A DNA stretch of 64,000 nucleotides, from the NCBI GenBank assembly GCA_030734395.1, contig JAUZTG010000003.1:62001-126000 (forward strand), given 5' to 3'. The stretch comes from Sarocladium kiliense (taxonomy: Eukaryota; Ascomycota; Sordariomycetes; Hypocreales; Sarocladiaceae). Each line of letters begins with the position of its first letter. Position 1 is the first letter of the stretch. A program made the position numbers and the translations under genes. Positions 31,911 through 43,275 of this stretch are shown one piece after another. Under the pieces are notes generated by a model. That model saw only the letters and a list, made by a program, of their open reading frames with translations, ran no database searches and had not been told where the DNA came from.

Positions 31911-32661
31911 ATGGAAGACCCTCCAATCTCAGACCAGGAGCAAAACAAAGAGACAATACTCTTCAAATCATCCGACGCATATAATGAGATGATGATGAAG
32001 CTTCGCGAGATGCTGGGTACTTACGGTATAAACCTTGACAAGGTAGGAGTCGCCACAACATGCCCAGATGTTACAAGTCTCCATTCAGCAACTGATCTAT
32101 TCCCTTTAGGCCCTGCACACTAACCCTCCCGGTCACAAGTTTCAGCCAGGATCCCCAGCGGCTACCATTGAGACCAAGAAAGCTTTGGCATCTAAGGAAC
32201 CCTCCAAGAGCCCGATCCGAAAGAGCCAGGCCACTTCACCTCTAGCGTCGCCAGTGGGCAAGAGGATCAAGCTTTCCAGATCATCGACTTGCCCTCAGAC
32301 GACAGAAGATTCTGGTGTCGAACAATCTCATCTCCAGGCAGCAGGTAAGGCGGCCACTCTGGAGGCTTTGCGTGCCTTGGTCCAGGAACTACATGAGGGC
32401 CTCAAACGCCTAAGGGAAATGAGAGGTCTGAATGAATCGCTGCTCGAAACCACTCTATCACGGGTCACACACCTGAGAAGGCTCCAGTTTCAGACATCGC
32501 GTGCAGACCCACAAGCGAGAGAAATAGTCGATCATCAGCTCCAATTTGATATAACGATGATCCCCATTCTGAAGGAGGGGCAAGGCAAGTTCTGCGAAGC
32601 AGAGGAGCGGCACATTTGGGTCATCAATTTCCTCGATGAGACGTACGGCTTGCGCAAGTAA
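31911..32661 (+). CDS. hypothetical coiled-coil protein D
   Basis: Exons 31911-32042 and 32110-32661 give 227 aa. A short N-terminal part (SDAYNEMMMKLREMLGTYGI) is followed by a basic, Ser/Pro/Lys-rich linker (KEPSKSPIRKSQ, PVGKRIKLSRS) resembling a nuclear localisation signal. A C-terminal helical bundle follows (LEALRALVQELHEGLKRLRE and IVDHQLQFDITMIPILKEG). No known domain. It is larger than the three small coiled-coil proteins at the left end and not clearly related. A nuclear role is a guess from the basic linker. Confidence 0.6.
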
Positions 32662-33598
32662 CAAGTTGGCTCTTCGCCAAATACAAGCTGTCATGTCCGG
32701 TGGCCTACACGCTGCTCTACGGAAATATGAAAGGTGGTTGATTTGCGTCAAGACCCTTTGGGTTTCTTCTGGTTACGAGGCATGGTTCGTGACGGCTCGC
32801 CTGCGACATGTGATGAACATTGGGAGCCACGTCACCTTCGAGGTCTACGTCCGCCATGGAATATTGCGATACGATGGTGCAATTCTTGATTCAGTTTGCC
32901 TCATGCCTCTTCTTTCTTAACCAAAAGTATAACAAAATTCTTTTCCCACCAATGTCGCCGTGGACGTGACTGTACTTTGAACATGTAATGAAGTTGGAGT
33001 AGGGGTTTGGATCTGCAGGGTGCGAGGAAAGGGGAGAAAGCCGAGTCCTGTGAGATTAAGTGACCGGCACGGTTCATTCTGAACCAGCAGGGGTAAGTAT
33101 TCAGGCAGGCAATGCCTTAATGCATGGAGTTCAACTTTGGAAGTTCATGTTCTGGCATGTTAGTACAGCTTTCCAATTCGGAACCCCTTTCAGCCTAGCG
33201 CCGCTTAGTCACCCACCCAACGTCTCGCGCCTGGACACCCATCTCGAAATTTCGGGCCTCACATCCTCGAGCTTCACCAGCGAAACCTCTCGCCAATTCC
33301 CACGCGACACCTCCCGAATCTCCATCGCCTCCACGGCTATCCTCGACCCGGGGTCCCGACGACAAAAGCATCGAGTCTCTCACCAACCACACGAGCTCGA
33401 CACACTCCCGAATGGTGACTCGCTGAGTACGTTCCACCCCTTTCAACCCGCACCCATCAACCCACTACGACCTCCAACCCAGCCAATTCTAACCTCCAAC
33501 AGACCACCTCAAGCGAGTCGCCCAACCTTTCCAACCCCTTCCTTCTCACCCAATTCACGAACCGAGGGACCCTTTCCCCTCCCACAGCCTCGCCCACC
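32662..33598. other. intergenic / leader of uS8m gene
   Basis: About 940 bp. From 33060 an open frame overlaps the uS8m start in another frame; its composition is Pro/Ser/Thr-rich and looks like untranslated leader. Confidence 0.4.
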
Positions 33599-34099
33599 AT
33601 GCCCTCCATACTCAACATCGCAAACGCCTGCTCCCACCTCCAAAACGCCTCCCGCGCCCGCCTAGCCCTAACCTCCCTCCCCTCCAACAAATACAACCTG
33701 CACTTCGCCCTCGCCCTCCACCGCTCCGGCTTCTTCTCCTCAGTCTACCGCGCCGGTCCAAACCCCCCAACTCCGGAACAAATGGCCTCCGTGCCCCCAG
33801 AGCCCGTCACCTCCGCCAACGTGGCCACCCGTCGACTCTGGCTGGGACTCAAGTACTGGGATGGACAGCCCGTGTTGAAGAAGGCCAATGTTATCAGCAA
33901 GCCGAGCCGCTTGATGACGGTCAATATTGAGCAGTTGGCCAAGTTGACGAGGGGGTTCCCCGCTAAGCTGGATGGTGGTGTTGTGCAGGGTTTGAATTTG
34001 GGGGAGTGCATGTTTGTGTCAACGTCAAAGGGGGTTCTGGAGGCAAGAGAGGCTTTGGCGAAGAAAGTCGGTGGTGTGCTGATGTGCCGGGTGTCATAA
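33599..34099 (+). CDS. MRPS8: mitochondrial small-subunit ribosomal protein uS8m
   Basis: Intronless, 166 aa. It begins MPSILNIANACSHLQNASRA without a cleavable presequence, as is usual for fungal uS8m. S8 features: the N-terminal helix-strand LALHRSGFFSSVYRAG, the middle RLWLGLKYWDGQPVLKKANV, and the C-terminal strand region with STSKGVLEAREALAKKVGG followed by the invariant-type end GGVLMCRV. It binds the central domain of mitochondrial small-subunit rRNA during assembly. Confidence 0.9.
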   Translation: MPSILNIANACSHLQNASRARLALTSLPSNKYNLHFALALHRSGFFSSVYRAGPNPPTPEQMASVPPEPVTSANVATRRLWLGLKYWDGQPVLKKANVISKPSRLMTVNIEQLAKLTRGFPAKLDGGVVQGLNLGECMFVSTSKGVLEAREALAKKVGGVLMCRVS

Positions 34100-34574
34100 C
34101 GAACCGATTTGGGGACATGTACGAGACGAAGAAGGACATGGGGTATCGCATTTCACGTCGACATATGGAGCCTCCTTTGTACCAATACTGTTAGACAGCG
34201 TTCACACATCATGGACGCACATTGTACAAGACACATCATTCGGAAGATCATACCCATTGCAGATAAGAGTGATGTGTATAAGTGGTAATTCACCATTCGC
34301 CAACGCTATCAGGTATCTAGAAGCTCAACCATCCTCCGCCTCGATACAGCTTATGCAGTTGAACACCATACAATGTTTGCATCCTTCCTCTTCTACCTCA
34401 GCCGTGAGGCACATTCTGAAAGTCCAACTTCCATGGTCTCGAACAATGCTTTGGATGCCCTACGCCTCGCATATATGATATCGACAAACGCAACCAGTCT
34501 CATCCATGGACGAGATTGACAAGCTTTCCCCTCACACGGGATCTCTTCCAACTTCGGACGCGAAATGCCTGGCT
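34100..34574. other. convergent 3' region
   Basis: About 475 bp between convergent genes; nothing else seen. Confidence 0.4.
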
Positions 34575-37005
34575 CTAGCGCGTCTCTTTCGCCTCCTCAT
34601 CGATCACCTTGTCGTCACCAGCTTCGATCCGCGTTTCGGCGAGCTTGTCTGCCAATGAGTCGATATCTGAATCAATGGGAGAGCCAGGGGTGGTTTGCTT
34701 CACTTCCGTCGCTGGGGACTCGTTAATCGCGACATCTGCACCAAGTTGTGATTCTCCAGCGGGCTGCTCAATCTTCTCCTCCTCTACAGCTTCGTGGAGA
34801 TCATTTGGCTTCTGAACGAGGTCAGCCTCCTTGGCCTCGTGCACGTCTGCCATCTCAATGACATCCTCATCTTCTTTGAAAAGGTCAGCTTCGACGGCCT
34901 CCGGCTCGATTGTGGGCTGAACAAGGTCGGCTTCCTTGGCAACAGCAGCAACCTCATCGGCAGTCTCAACATTCGCGGCCTCGACTGCAGCCTCCTCTAC
35001 TGAGATCTCCTCAACAGCGAGAGTTTCGGGCGCGGCATGTGCGGTCTCAGACTCGGCCTCAACCGGGGTCTGGACTTGTTTCGCCTCCTCAGCCAGCTCA
35101 GCAGCCTCTTCAGCCGTTTCGACAACTGCAGTTTCGAGAACAGCGTCATTAATGGCAGCAGGTTGCTCAAATGCCTTCGCCTCTGCTTCGAGCATGGGTT
35201 CCTCAGCTGATTCCCCACCCGTCGTTGGCTGGTCTGCCACAACGGCCGCCTCCGTTGCAGCTGCCGGAGTGGGAAGCTCCTCTGGGGGCGGTGCGAGGTC
35301 AGCCTCATGAGCAGCTTCGGCTGCTTCTTCCACAGTCTCGGCGATGGCGGTCTCGACCGCGAGCTCATCGATGGATGAGGTCTGGTGCTTATGATCGTCT
35401 GCAGACTCAGAAGCATGGACTGATGGTGTCTTAGTGCGACTTGAGCTTCTGACGCTGCTCTCTCGTCGTGAGCTTGTTGTCGATGGCCGGCCTGCCGTGC
35501 GCTTAGGAGGCGTCAGCTGAGCCTTCTCTGCCGTCTTCTGGGCTGAAGACGCGGTCGGTCGCATCATGCGGGCCAAGAAGCCCTCGTCCACGTTGCTATC
35601 CCTGGTAACAGGCCTTTCCTGGCTGGTTCTCTTAGGTGGCGGTCCAATGCTCGGCCTAGGATGCTTAGACACCGGCGCTTTCGGGAATTTGCTCGCCGCA
35701 GTCGCGCCGCTTGCCCTGCTTGAGGCACGCGCTTGAGCATTGCCAGTTTGTGCGGTTAGTGACGGTCGAGACGCGTTGCCCTTGGCTCCCGAAGACGCGG
35801 TTTGAGCCATGAGGGATGGAGGCAAGCTGACGGGCTTGGTAGGAGACTTGACTTTGGGCTTGACAAAGCCCGTGCCACTGGAGCTGGGCTTCAGGGGCGC
35901 CGGTTTCTTCGAGACAGAGGAAGCTGTAGACTTTGTTGCGGTCGACGCTGTTGATTTTGTAGCAGTGGAGGTCGCGTCTTTCTTTGCTGTGCGAGCGGTC
36001 GTACGAGCTGTGGGTTTCAGGGCCGTGGTGCTTGTTGCAGAAGTTGGAGTTTTAACTGCAGCAGGTGATTTTGAAGGGACAGTCGTCTTGGCGGCAGACT
36101 TCGTGGAAATGGCACTTGGCCGACCAGTGACCTTCTTTGTTGCTCCTAAGGTTGTTGACTTGGCTGGTCCCGCTGACCCTGAGGCCCCCTCTCCAGGCTT
36201 GGGCTTCCCATTGACGGCACTCGCGGTGGCGGTCAAAGGATCCGCTGGGAGGAGGTTCTTTGCAGATTGCTCCTCATCGGTCTGCTTGTCGGGATTGACA
36301 CTTGGCTGGTCAGTCACGGCACCCAAGTCATGGCTAGAGCCATCCAGATCATTCGGCAGACGAGGAGATTCGGGAATTGGGTCGTTGATAAACATGCGGC
36401 GAGCTGGTTTGACCAACTCGTCACCGGCAGTTGTGGTTGACTTGTTGTCTGACACGGCCGAGATGGACTCGGCGTCTGTGTCACCGCTCATTCTTCTTCT
36501 GGGTAGGCTGCCGTCGTCACTGATGGTTCTTTGCAATCCCATGCGGCCGTCCTTTTCGATGGCCACGAAGCTGGATCGAATTCTTGACAAGGGGCGTGGA
36601 GATCCTGTGAATGAGGCACCTGGATGGGACAAGTAGCCGGATGTCAGCAAAGTGAAGCTCTAAGTCGAAGGAAAGAAGCTATCGAGGGGAGGTGAAGGTG
36701 TGAAGGAAAGCAAAGAAGGGAGAAATGGGAGCTGGATTGTGGAGGTGGGTTTGGTTGTGGAGACGAAGTTGGTCAAGTTGATGTCAGAGGCGAAGCAAAC
36801 GGCCGATCCCAACCGGGCGAGGGCTTGGGAGCTTGACAACCACTACCTTGCTGCGAAGAACAAGCTAAGGACCATGGAGGCGAGTTTGGGTAAACGTACC
36901 GGGTGTAGTGCTACCAGATGGTCCCGGTGATCGTCCTCGGTCTGGAGGACTAGAATCATCCCCTTTATTCTCGAACATGGCACGGAGGTTCTTAACCTGG
37001 CTCAT
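34575..37005 (-). CDS. mucin-like low-complexity protein
   Basis: Exons 37005-36900 and 36619-34575 give 716 aa. The N-terminus is well ordered and looks conserved: MSQVKNLRAMFENKGDDSSP, then SPGPSG, and after the splice SPRPLSRIRSSFVAIEKDGR. The middle (about residues 185-440) is Ser/Thr/Ala/Lys-rich and strongly basic, with repeats such as ATKSTAS. The C-terminal third (about 450-670) is strongly acidic, with degenerate repeats around VETAEEAAELAEEA and KEADLVQP. There is no signal peptide despite the mucin-like composition, so it should be intracellular. The ATG at 36650, in the same frame, lies inside the intron. Function unknown; the polarised charge suggests a disordered scaffold. Confidence 0.82.
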
Positions 37006-38725
37006 TGCGAGAGCTGGGGGGCTCGACAGGAGCTCCTTCTGGGAGAGGGGAGGACGTCGTCAGCTCAGTAGGAGCAGGAGCAGGGGGATTGTTGTTGCCC
37101 GAGAGCAGTCTAGGAGAAGTCGGTCGAGGCAAGTACCTGCGTCGTCGGATCGTGAAGAAGAGGGAATGATCTCGGTCTTTCGCGAGGGGTTGCAAGGTGG
37201 CAGGAGCGAGCGAGGGGGAAAAGGGTGATGCCCGCCAAGGGGGTGGTGGGCAGGTTGGAAGCTCCGGAAGGTCCTGGCTGGAGAGCGAGGGTGAGAGTTG
37301 ATCGTGGTGCGTACACCGCAGCTCTAGCGAAGGGAGTGAAGTCGATTATCGATTGAAGAGACGAAAAAGAGGAGGAGCGAAAACGGAAATGGGATCAAGA
37401 AAGTCGTTGTCGAACACCACGGTCACAAGGCACTGCTGTATCCGTACCCGTGCATACAGACACCGCCTGCACAGCAACACCTCAGACGAAACACGGCACG
37501 AAACACGGTGGACGCGCTGCAGCTTGCTCGTCTGTGGTGCGGCGGTGTGGTGCTGGCTGCAGCTTGCTGTGGGGAGCCAGAGGCAGGTGTCCGTCCGTGC
37601 TGGAGCTCGCTGCAGCTGGTGCCTCGCTGTGCCTGAACTGAACTGAACGTGTGCCTGGACGTCGCTACCAACAGCTCATCCAGGGACACGGGACCCCTGG
37701 AAAAAAGGGCCCGACCCCCCGCAAACCCCTGCCGCGCATCACGGCCCGCGTCAGGATTGGCCCAGTGACACGGCGACTCCACCGCTCGACGCGAACCACC
37801 AGCACCGTCATCTTGGGGCCGCCAAACACCGCCGGACTACGCCCAAGCGCAGGATCCAGGCGGTGACCAATTGGAGTCTGTAGTGACAAACTCATCTCGT
37901 GATCGGGGATGCGATGCTCTCTCGACCAAACTGATGGCTTGTCACTGCGCTGTGTGCCAACCGCATGAAGCGAAGGACATGTAGAAACAGATGGAGAGCA
38001 TTGACTACCCTGGACAGGGCACCCCTTGATCATCTCCGACATCGCCTAAAATACCAGAATTGTCTACCAGTCGAAGGTTGAGGTCACAAGTCGCTCGCCA
38101 GTTACGCCCCCAGCAGAGGGAAAGTAAACAATGAAAGGGACCAGTGGTTCACCAAGCAATACCGTAGCCACTAGTCATCATGTGGAGTCTTCTCAACTCT
38201 CCTCAGCCTGTTTCTTTCGACTCGCCGTAGTGACAATTCACGCGACATTTGAGACACGGACAACGGAGGAAAATATGTGCAACGGCTGTCATGGGTCCCG
38301 GCTGATGATGCGCGGTGTTCAGCTATAATTTGAATCATATAGTTCGGCCCCTTGCGGACTCTCCCACGGCTCACGAGACCAGCCCTACACCGTAGCTACA
38401 GTTAGAGTGTCCAGCGGCCACATGACAGAGCAGAAATACGACATGATGAATCCGAGTTTGCACCCAAATGGCCTTTCATATCGGAGTAAATGAATTATAC
38501 ACAGCATCTGCATTCCCTGTTTGGTTTCCCATCGTGAGACAGGCCTTCCATCCCCCAGGCCCATCGGCAAGTTCCCACGCAACGCCTCTTTTTTTTCTCC
38601 CGCACCGCCCCGATCTCGGCACCCAGCACAAACAATTTCCCAACCTTACCCGACCTCCACGAACCACCGCCGACACCATCACCACCATCCTCACATCCCG
38701 CCGACGCAGCCAATTACCCTCCAAA
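37006..38725. other. intergenic, divergent promoters
   Basis: About 1.7 kb between divergent starts. From 38468 to 38725 the frame of the homoisocitrate dehydrogenase gene is open and begins with an ATG (see findings). No other gene seen. Confidence 0.4.
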
Positions 38726-39857
38726 ATGTCCATCCGAACCCTCAAGATCGGTACGCAACCCCCAACTGCCCTCTCATACAGAAAAACACATATCTAACCG
38801 TCTCAATCCAGGCCTCATCCCTGGCGACGGCATCGGCAAAGAAGTCATCCCCGCCGGCCGCCGCCTCCTCGAAGCCCTCCCCTCCTCCCTCGGCCTTAAG
38901 TTCGACTTCACCCCGCTGCAAGCCGGTTTCGAGACCTTCGAGAAGACCGGCACCGCCCTCCCCGACGAGACAGTCAACACCCTCCGCGAGCACTGCGATG
39001 GCGCTCTCTTCGGCGCCGTCTCCTCCCCGACTAACCCCGTCAAGGGCTACTCTTCTCCCATCGTCGCTCTGCGCAAGAAGCTCGATCTGTACGCCAATGT
39101 TCGTCCTGTGAAGTCTGTCGGCACGGACCGCAAGGCTATTGATATGGTTATTGTGCGGGAGAACACCGAGGATCTCTATGTTAAGCAGGAGAAGTCTTAT
39201 GATACTCCCGAGGGTAAGGTCGCAGAGGCTATCAAGCGCATCTCCGAGAAGGCTTCTTTCCGTATCGCCTCCATGGCTGGAGACATCGCCCTCCGTCGCC
39301 AGAAGATCCGCGACGCCGGCAACCCCAGCATCCACTCCAAGCCCCTCGTCACCATCACCCACAAGTCCAACGTCCTCTCCCAGACTGACGGCCTTTTCCG
39401 CGCCACCTCCAACCGCGCCCTCGCCCAGTCCGTCTACTCCTCCGTCAACGTCGAGGAGCAGATCGTCGACTCCATGGTCTACAAGCTCTTCCGTCAACCT
39501 GAGGACTACGACGTCATCGTCGCTCCCAACCTCTACGGTGACATCCTCTCCGACGGTGCCGCCGCCCTTGTCGGCAGTCTCGGTCTCGTCCCCAGCGCCA
39601 ACGTCGGTGAGGGATTCGCCATCGGTGAGCCCTGCCACGGCAGCGCTCCTGATATCCAGGGCAAGAACATCGCCAACCCTATCGCCACCCTCCGCAGCAC
39701 TGCCCTGATGCTTGAGTTCCTCGAGCAGCCCGAGGCTGCTGCCTTGATCTACGCTGCTGTTGATGCCAGTCTTGAGGAGGGCAAGTTCCTCAGCCCTGAT
39801 CTCGGTGGCAAGGCCACCACTGATGAGGTTGTTGAGGATGTTCTCAAGAGGCTGTAA
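38726..39857 (+). CDS. LYS12: homoisocitrate dehydrogenase
   Basis: NAD+-dependent oxidative decarboxylation of homoisocitrate to 2-oxoadipate in the fungal alpha-aminoadipate lysine pathway. Exon 1 is tiny (38726-38750, MSIRTLKI), exon 2 is 38812-39857; 356 aa. Family motifs: GLIPGDGIGKEVIPAG, the pathway-specific YSSPIVALRKKLDLYANVRP, VRENTEDLYV, ITHKSNVL and the metal-binding end NLYGDILSDGAAALVGSLGL with HGSAPDIQGKNIANP. The chosen start lacks a mitochondrial presequence, although the yeast enzyme is mitochondrial. The frame is open upstream and Arg-rich just before this ATG. Confidence 0.95.
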
Positions 39858-40236
39858 ATTGTTGTATACCCCCTTGTCACACCCGGCATGGAAAAGTGTA
39901 GATAAAAGTGTCAGAAAAGGTTACCAAAAGCTTCTTTGAATCTACTTCGCGTGCCACTACGTGAACGAGCACCATGTCAAGGGCTCTTGTAATTGATATA
40001 TGAGTGGATTGTTGTGGTCGTCATTCTCGTCTACATGGCTTTCTATATGTAACCCTGATCCTTCGATCTGAAAGTGAAAGGGGTCGTGGTCTGACTGCAA
40101 ATCCACAAAACGCAGCCATCCACCCTCAGAGGTATTCTAATACACAACACAGGGACAAAACGTCATCCTGTGCTAGTTTTTGCTTCCCATCTTACACAGC
40201 TCCTACTCTTTTTAAGTCATACACGCCGAGAGGCTT
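39858..40236. other. convergent 3' region
   Basis: About 380 bp between the convergent LYS12 and MEF1 genes; nothing else seen. Confidence 0.4.
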
Positions 40237-42787
40237 CTACTTGGTGCGCTTGGCCTCCAGTTCCTTCTCGTACTTGGCAATCAACTCCTTCCTATAAACC
40301 TTGTCAGTCATCTATAGTCATCTCAAAAAGTATGAAACCGGGGCGACTTACTGCAAGTGAGGTGGTGCCGCAGCATAGTGGCTGAACTCCATGCTGAACT
40401 CACCCTTGCCCTGTGTCGCGGCACGAAGCTGCGAGCTGAAGCCGAACATGGCATTCAGACTGCAGTCGCAAGTAAGGGTGAAATCCTCGCTGCCAATATC
40501 CGTATCGTTGATGGTCGCGTTACGCTTGTTCATCAGCATGAGAATGTTACCCTGGAACTCGTTGGGCGCCGTGATGGTCGTCTTCATCAGCGGCTCCAGA
40601 ACCTGGCCGCCAGCATCCTTGAAAGCCTTGGTGAAAGCCATCTGGGTTGCCAAGCTGAAGGCATAATCGGAAGAGTCAGTCGTGTGCGTCTGACCGTCGT
40701 TGATGATCATCTTGGCACCAATAACTTTGTGTCCAAGCAGAGGACCCTTCTCGCAGGAGAGATCGAAACCCTTGGCGCAAGCTGACAGGAACTTGTCAGG
40801 GATGTTACCACCGATGACCTGACTCTCGTAGTAGTTCTCGTCAGGCTTCTCGTAGGGCTCGATGTAACCGATGACACGGGCGAAGTCACCAGGACCACCG
40901 GATTGACGCTTCAGGAGGAAGTCGAAGTCAGCACGGCGGGAAATGGTCTCACGGTAAGCAACACGAGGCTGGCCAGTGACACACTCGCACTTGTACTCGC
41001 GCTTAAGACGCTCGACGTAAACCTCGAGGTGAAGCTCACCCATTCCGGAAATGATAGTCTCCTCACTCTCGGGGTCGACGTGGACACGGAAGGTAGGATC
41101 CTCACGCTGGAAGCGGTTCATGGCCTTACTGAAGTTGTCGGCATCACCACTGCGCTTGGGCGAGATGGAGAGCGACATGACAGCCTCAGGGACGAACATG
41201 GTAGACATAGTGTAGGGAAGGCCGCCATCAGTGAAGGTGTCACCAGAGGCACAGTCAACACCAAACACAGCGCAGATCTCACCAGCACCAACCTCGTTGA
41301 CATCCTCCATCTCGTTGGAGTGCATGCGGACGATACGGGGAATGCGGACCTTCTTATCGGTACGGGAGTTGAACAAGTAGGAGCCCTTGGTGAGAGTTCC
41401 CTGGTAGACGCGGATGTAGGTGAGCTGGCCGTAGTTGTTCTCCTCAAGCTTGAAGGCGAGGCCAACAAACGGTAGGGAGTTATACGGGATCAATTGAACA
41501 GGCTTCTCGGCCTGCTTCTTGTCGAGGGCCATGTTCTGAATCTCACCAGGGTTCGGGAGGTACTCGCAGACACCGTCAAGCATGGGCTGAACGCCCTTGT
41601 CCGCCAAAGCAGAGCCCATGAAGACCGGCGAGAAGCGTCTAGCGATGGTCGCCCTGCGAATAGCAGCCTTGATCTGTTCCTTGGTAGGGTCCAGCTCCTC
41701 AAGGAAAATCTCAGCCATCTCGTCGTCGACATCAGCCAGCTTCTCGATGAGCATCTGCCTCCTCTCCTCAGCGAGATCCTGGAGGTTGCCGGGAATAGTG
41801 TCGGTGACGCGGACCTTGGTACCACGGGGACCCTCGAAGTAGATAGCCTGCATGTTGATCAGATCGACAACGCCCTCGAACTCGTCCTCGGCACCAATGG
41901 GAATCTGGACGGCAGCAGCGGGCATCTTGAGCTTCTGGTTGATCTGGTCGACAGCCTTGAAAGGGTTGGCACCCATGCGATCCATCTTGTTGATGAAGGA
42001 GATACGGGGAACGTCGTAGCGCTTCATTTGACGATCGACGGTGATGGTCTGAGATTGAACTCCGCTGACAGCACAGAGGATCATAACGGCACCGTCCAAA
42101 ACTCGGAGGGCGCGCTCAACCTCGATGGTGAAGTCAATATGGCCGGGTGTATCGATCAAGTTGAAGTGGTATGTTTCTTCCTTGCCGTCCGTTGTTTTCT
42201 TCCAGTCACAGAAAGTCGCGGCAGACTGGATGGTGATGCCCTTTTCTCTCTCAAGATCCATGGAGTCCATCTTGGCGCCAACAGAGTCCTTGCCTCGAAC
42301 CTCGTGGATCGCCTTGATTCGGCCAGTGTAGAACAGAACTCGCTCGGTCGCAGTCGTCTTGCCGCTGTCAATGTGCGCCTGTCAACTTGTCAGCTAAATT
42401 TGAGGCAACCGGTATTTCTTAAACAGGTACACATACAGCAATACCGATGTTGCGCACGGTTGACAGTCTCTTGGCCTCCTCAGGGGCCATGTTCGCTGCC
42501 ACGAATTCGGTGGTTAAGCTCTCAGAATCATTCTGAGCCTTTTTAAGCCTGCGATCCCGACAAATTAGCAGCTAGAACACGCCAGAGATCCATGCGACAG
42601 TTTCTTACGCCTCCTGGGCTGCGCTGTTCCAGCGATGGGCAGACTGAGAAAACCCTCGTCGAGCCTGCGCTGGGGACGAGGCCTTCGTCGCCGCCGCAAC
42701 GCTGAGGTACCCGATGCTGTAGTTGAGACATTTCCTGTCTGCTATCAGACGGCAGTTAAGCCGTCCGAAACTCCCCAGAACACTCAT
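40237..42787 (-). CDS. MEF1: mitochondrial elongation factor G1
   Basis: GTPase that drives translocation on the mitochondrial ribosome. Exons 42787-42609, 42548-42437, 42378-40352 and 40291-40237 give 790 aa. The N-terminus (MSVLGSFGRLNCRLIADRKC ... RRGFSQSAHRW) is a basic mitochondrial presequence. G1 is AHIDSGKTT, split exactly by intron 2; G3 is DTPGH and G4 is NKMD. EF-G domain II and the SGMGELHLEVYVERLKREY domain III/IV motif follow. The last exon encodes only KELIAKYEKELEAKRTK, a basic C-terminal helix. Confidence 0.97.
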
Positions 42788-43275
42788 CGTGGAGCGTATT
42801 CTGAGGTTGGTCGTTGGTGCCGTGGTTGCAAGTTTGAAGACGGACCCTCCAAGGAAAAGGCTCGGAGCGTCGCGCAACTTTTTTTCTGGGGTCGGACCAT
42901 CTCCTGAATCACGACCTCACGTGCACCCGCGACGACAGTTTAAGTACATTGCTAGCCATTTCATCACATTGCCCGTACACGAGGATTTTGCGCCACTTGT
43001 GCCTCACGCTGAACTTTTCATGATGATAGGTAGGTGTATTTAGCTTTTGAGGATGAATGATTCTAGTTGCATGTACAGGTTGTCCAGCCTATATCTGAGC
43101 AACTACGATGCCGTCTTCGCTGGCATGATTTGACTCAAGACCAAGCGACCGCTATTCTACACAAATGCGCCGTCAAAGCCTCCCAAGGTATAATCCCAAC
43201 CGTGAACGCCAATTTAGATCCCACATCTAGAGATCAGGGATTCAATGCCTTTTCATGTAGCGGCCGTTATGTTCA
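42788..43275. other. intergenic
   Basis: About 490 bp: the MEF1 promoter and the 3' region of the protease gene. Nothing else seen. Confidence 0.4.

Noticed and set aside
35809..36636. 275-codon plus-strand frame opposite the mucin-like gene
   Set aside because: Antisense shadow of the Ser/Thr/Ala/Lys repeats; hydrophobic low-complexity product with no start context.
36620..36650. ATG at 36650 as the start of the mucin-like gene
   Set aside because: It lies in an intron; the upstream exon (MSQVKNLRAMFE) joins in phase with a TGCTGAC branch site and CCAG acceptor.
41494..42546. 350-codon plus-strand frame opposite MEF1
   Set aside because: Antisense shadow of a strongly conserved coding exon, and it crosses MEF1 introns.
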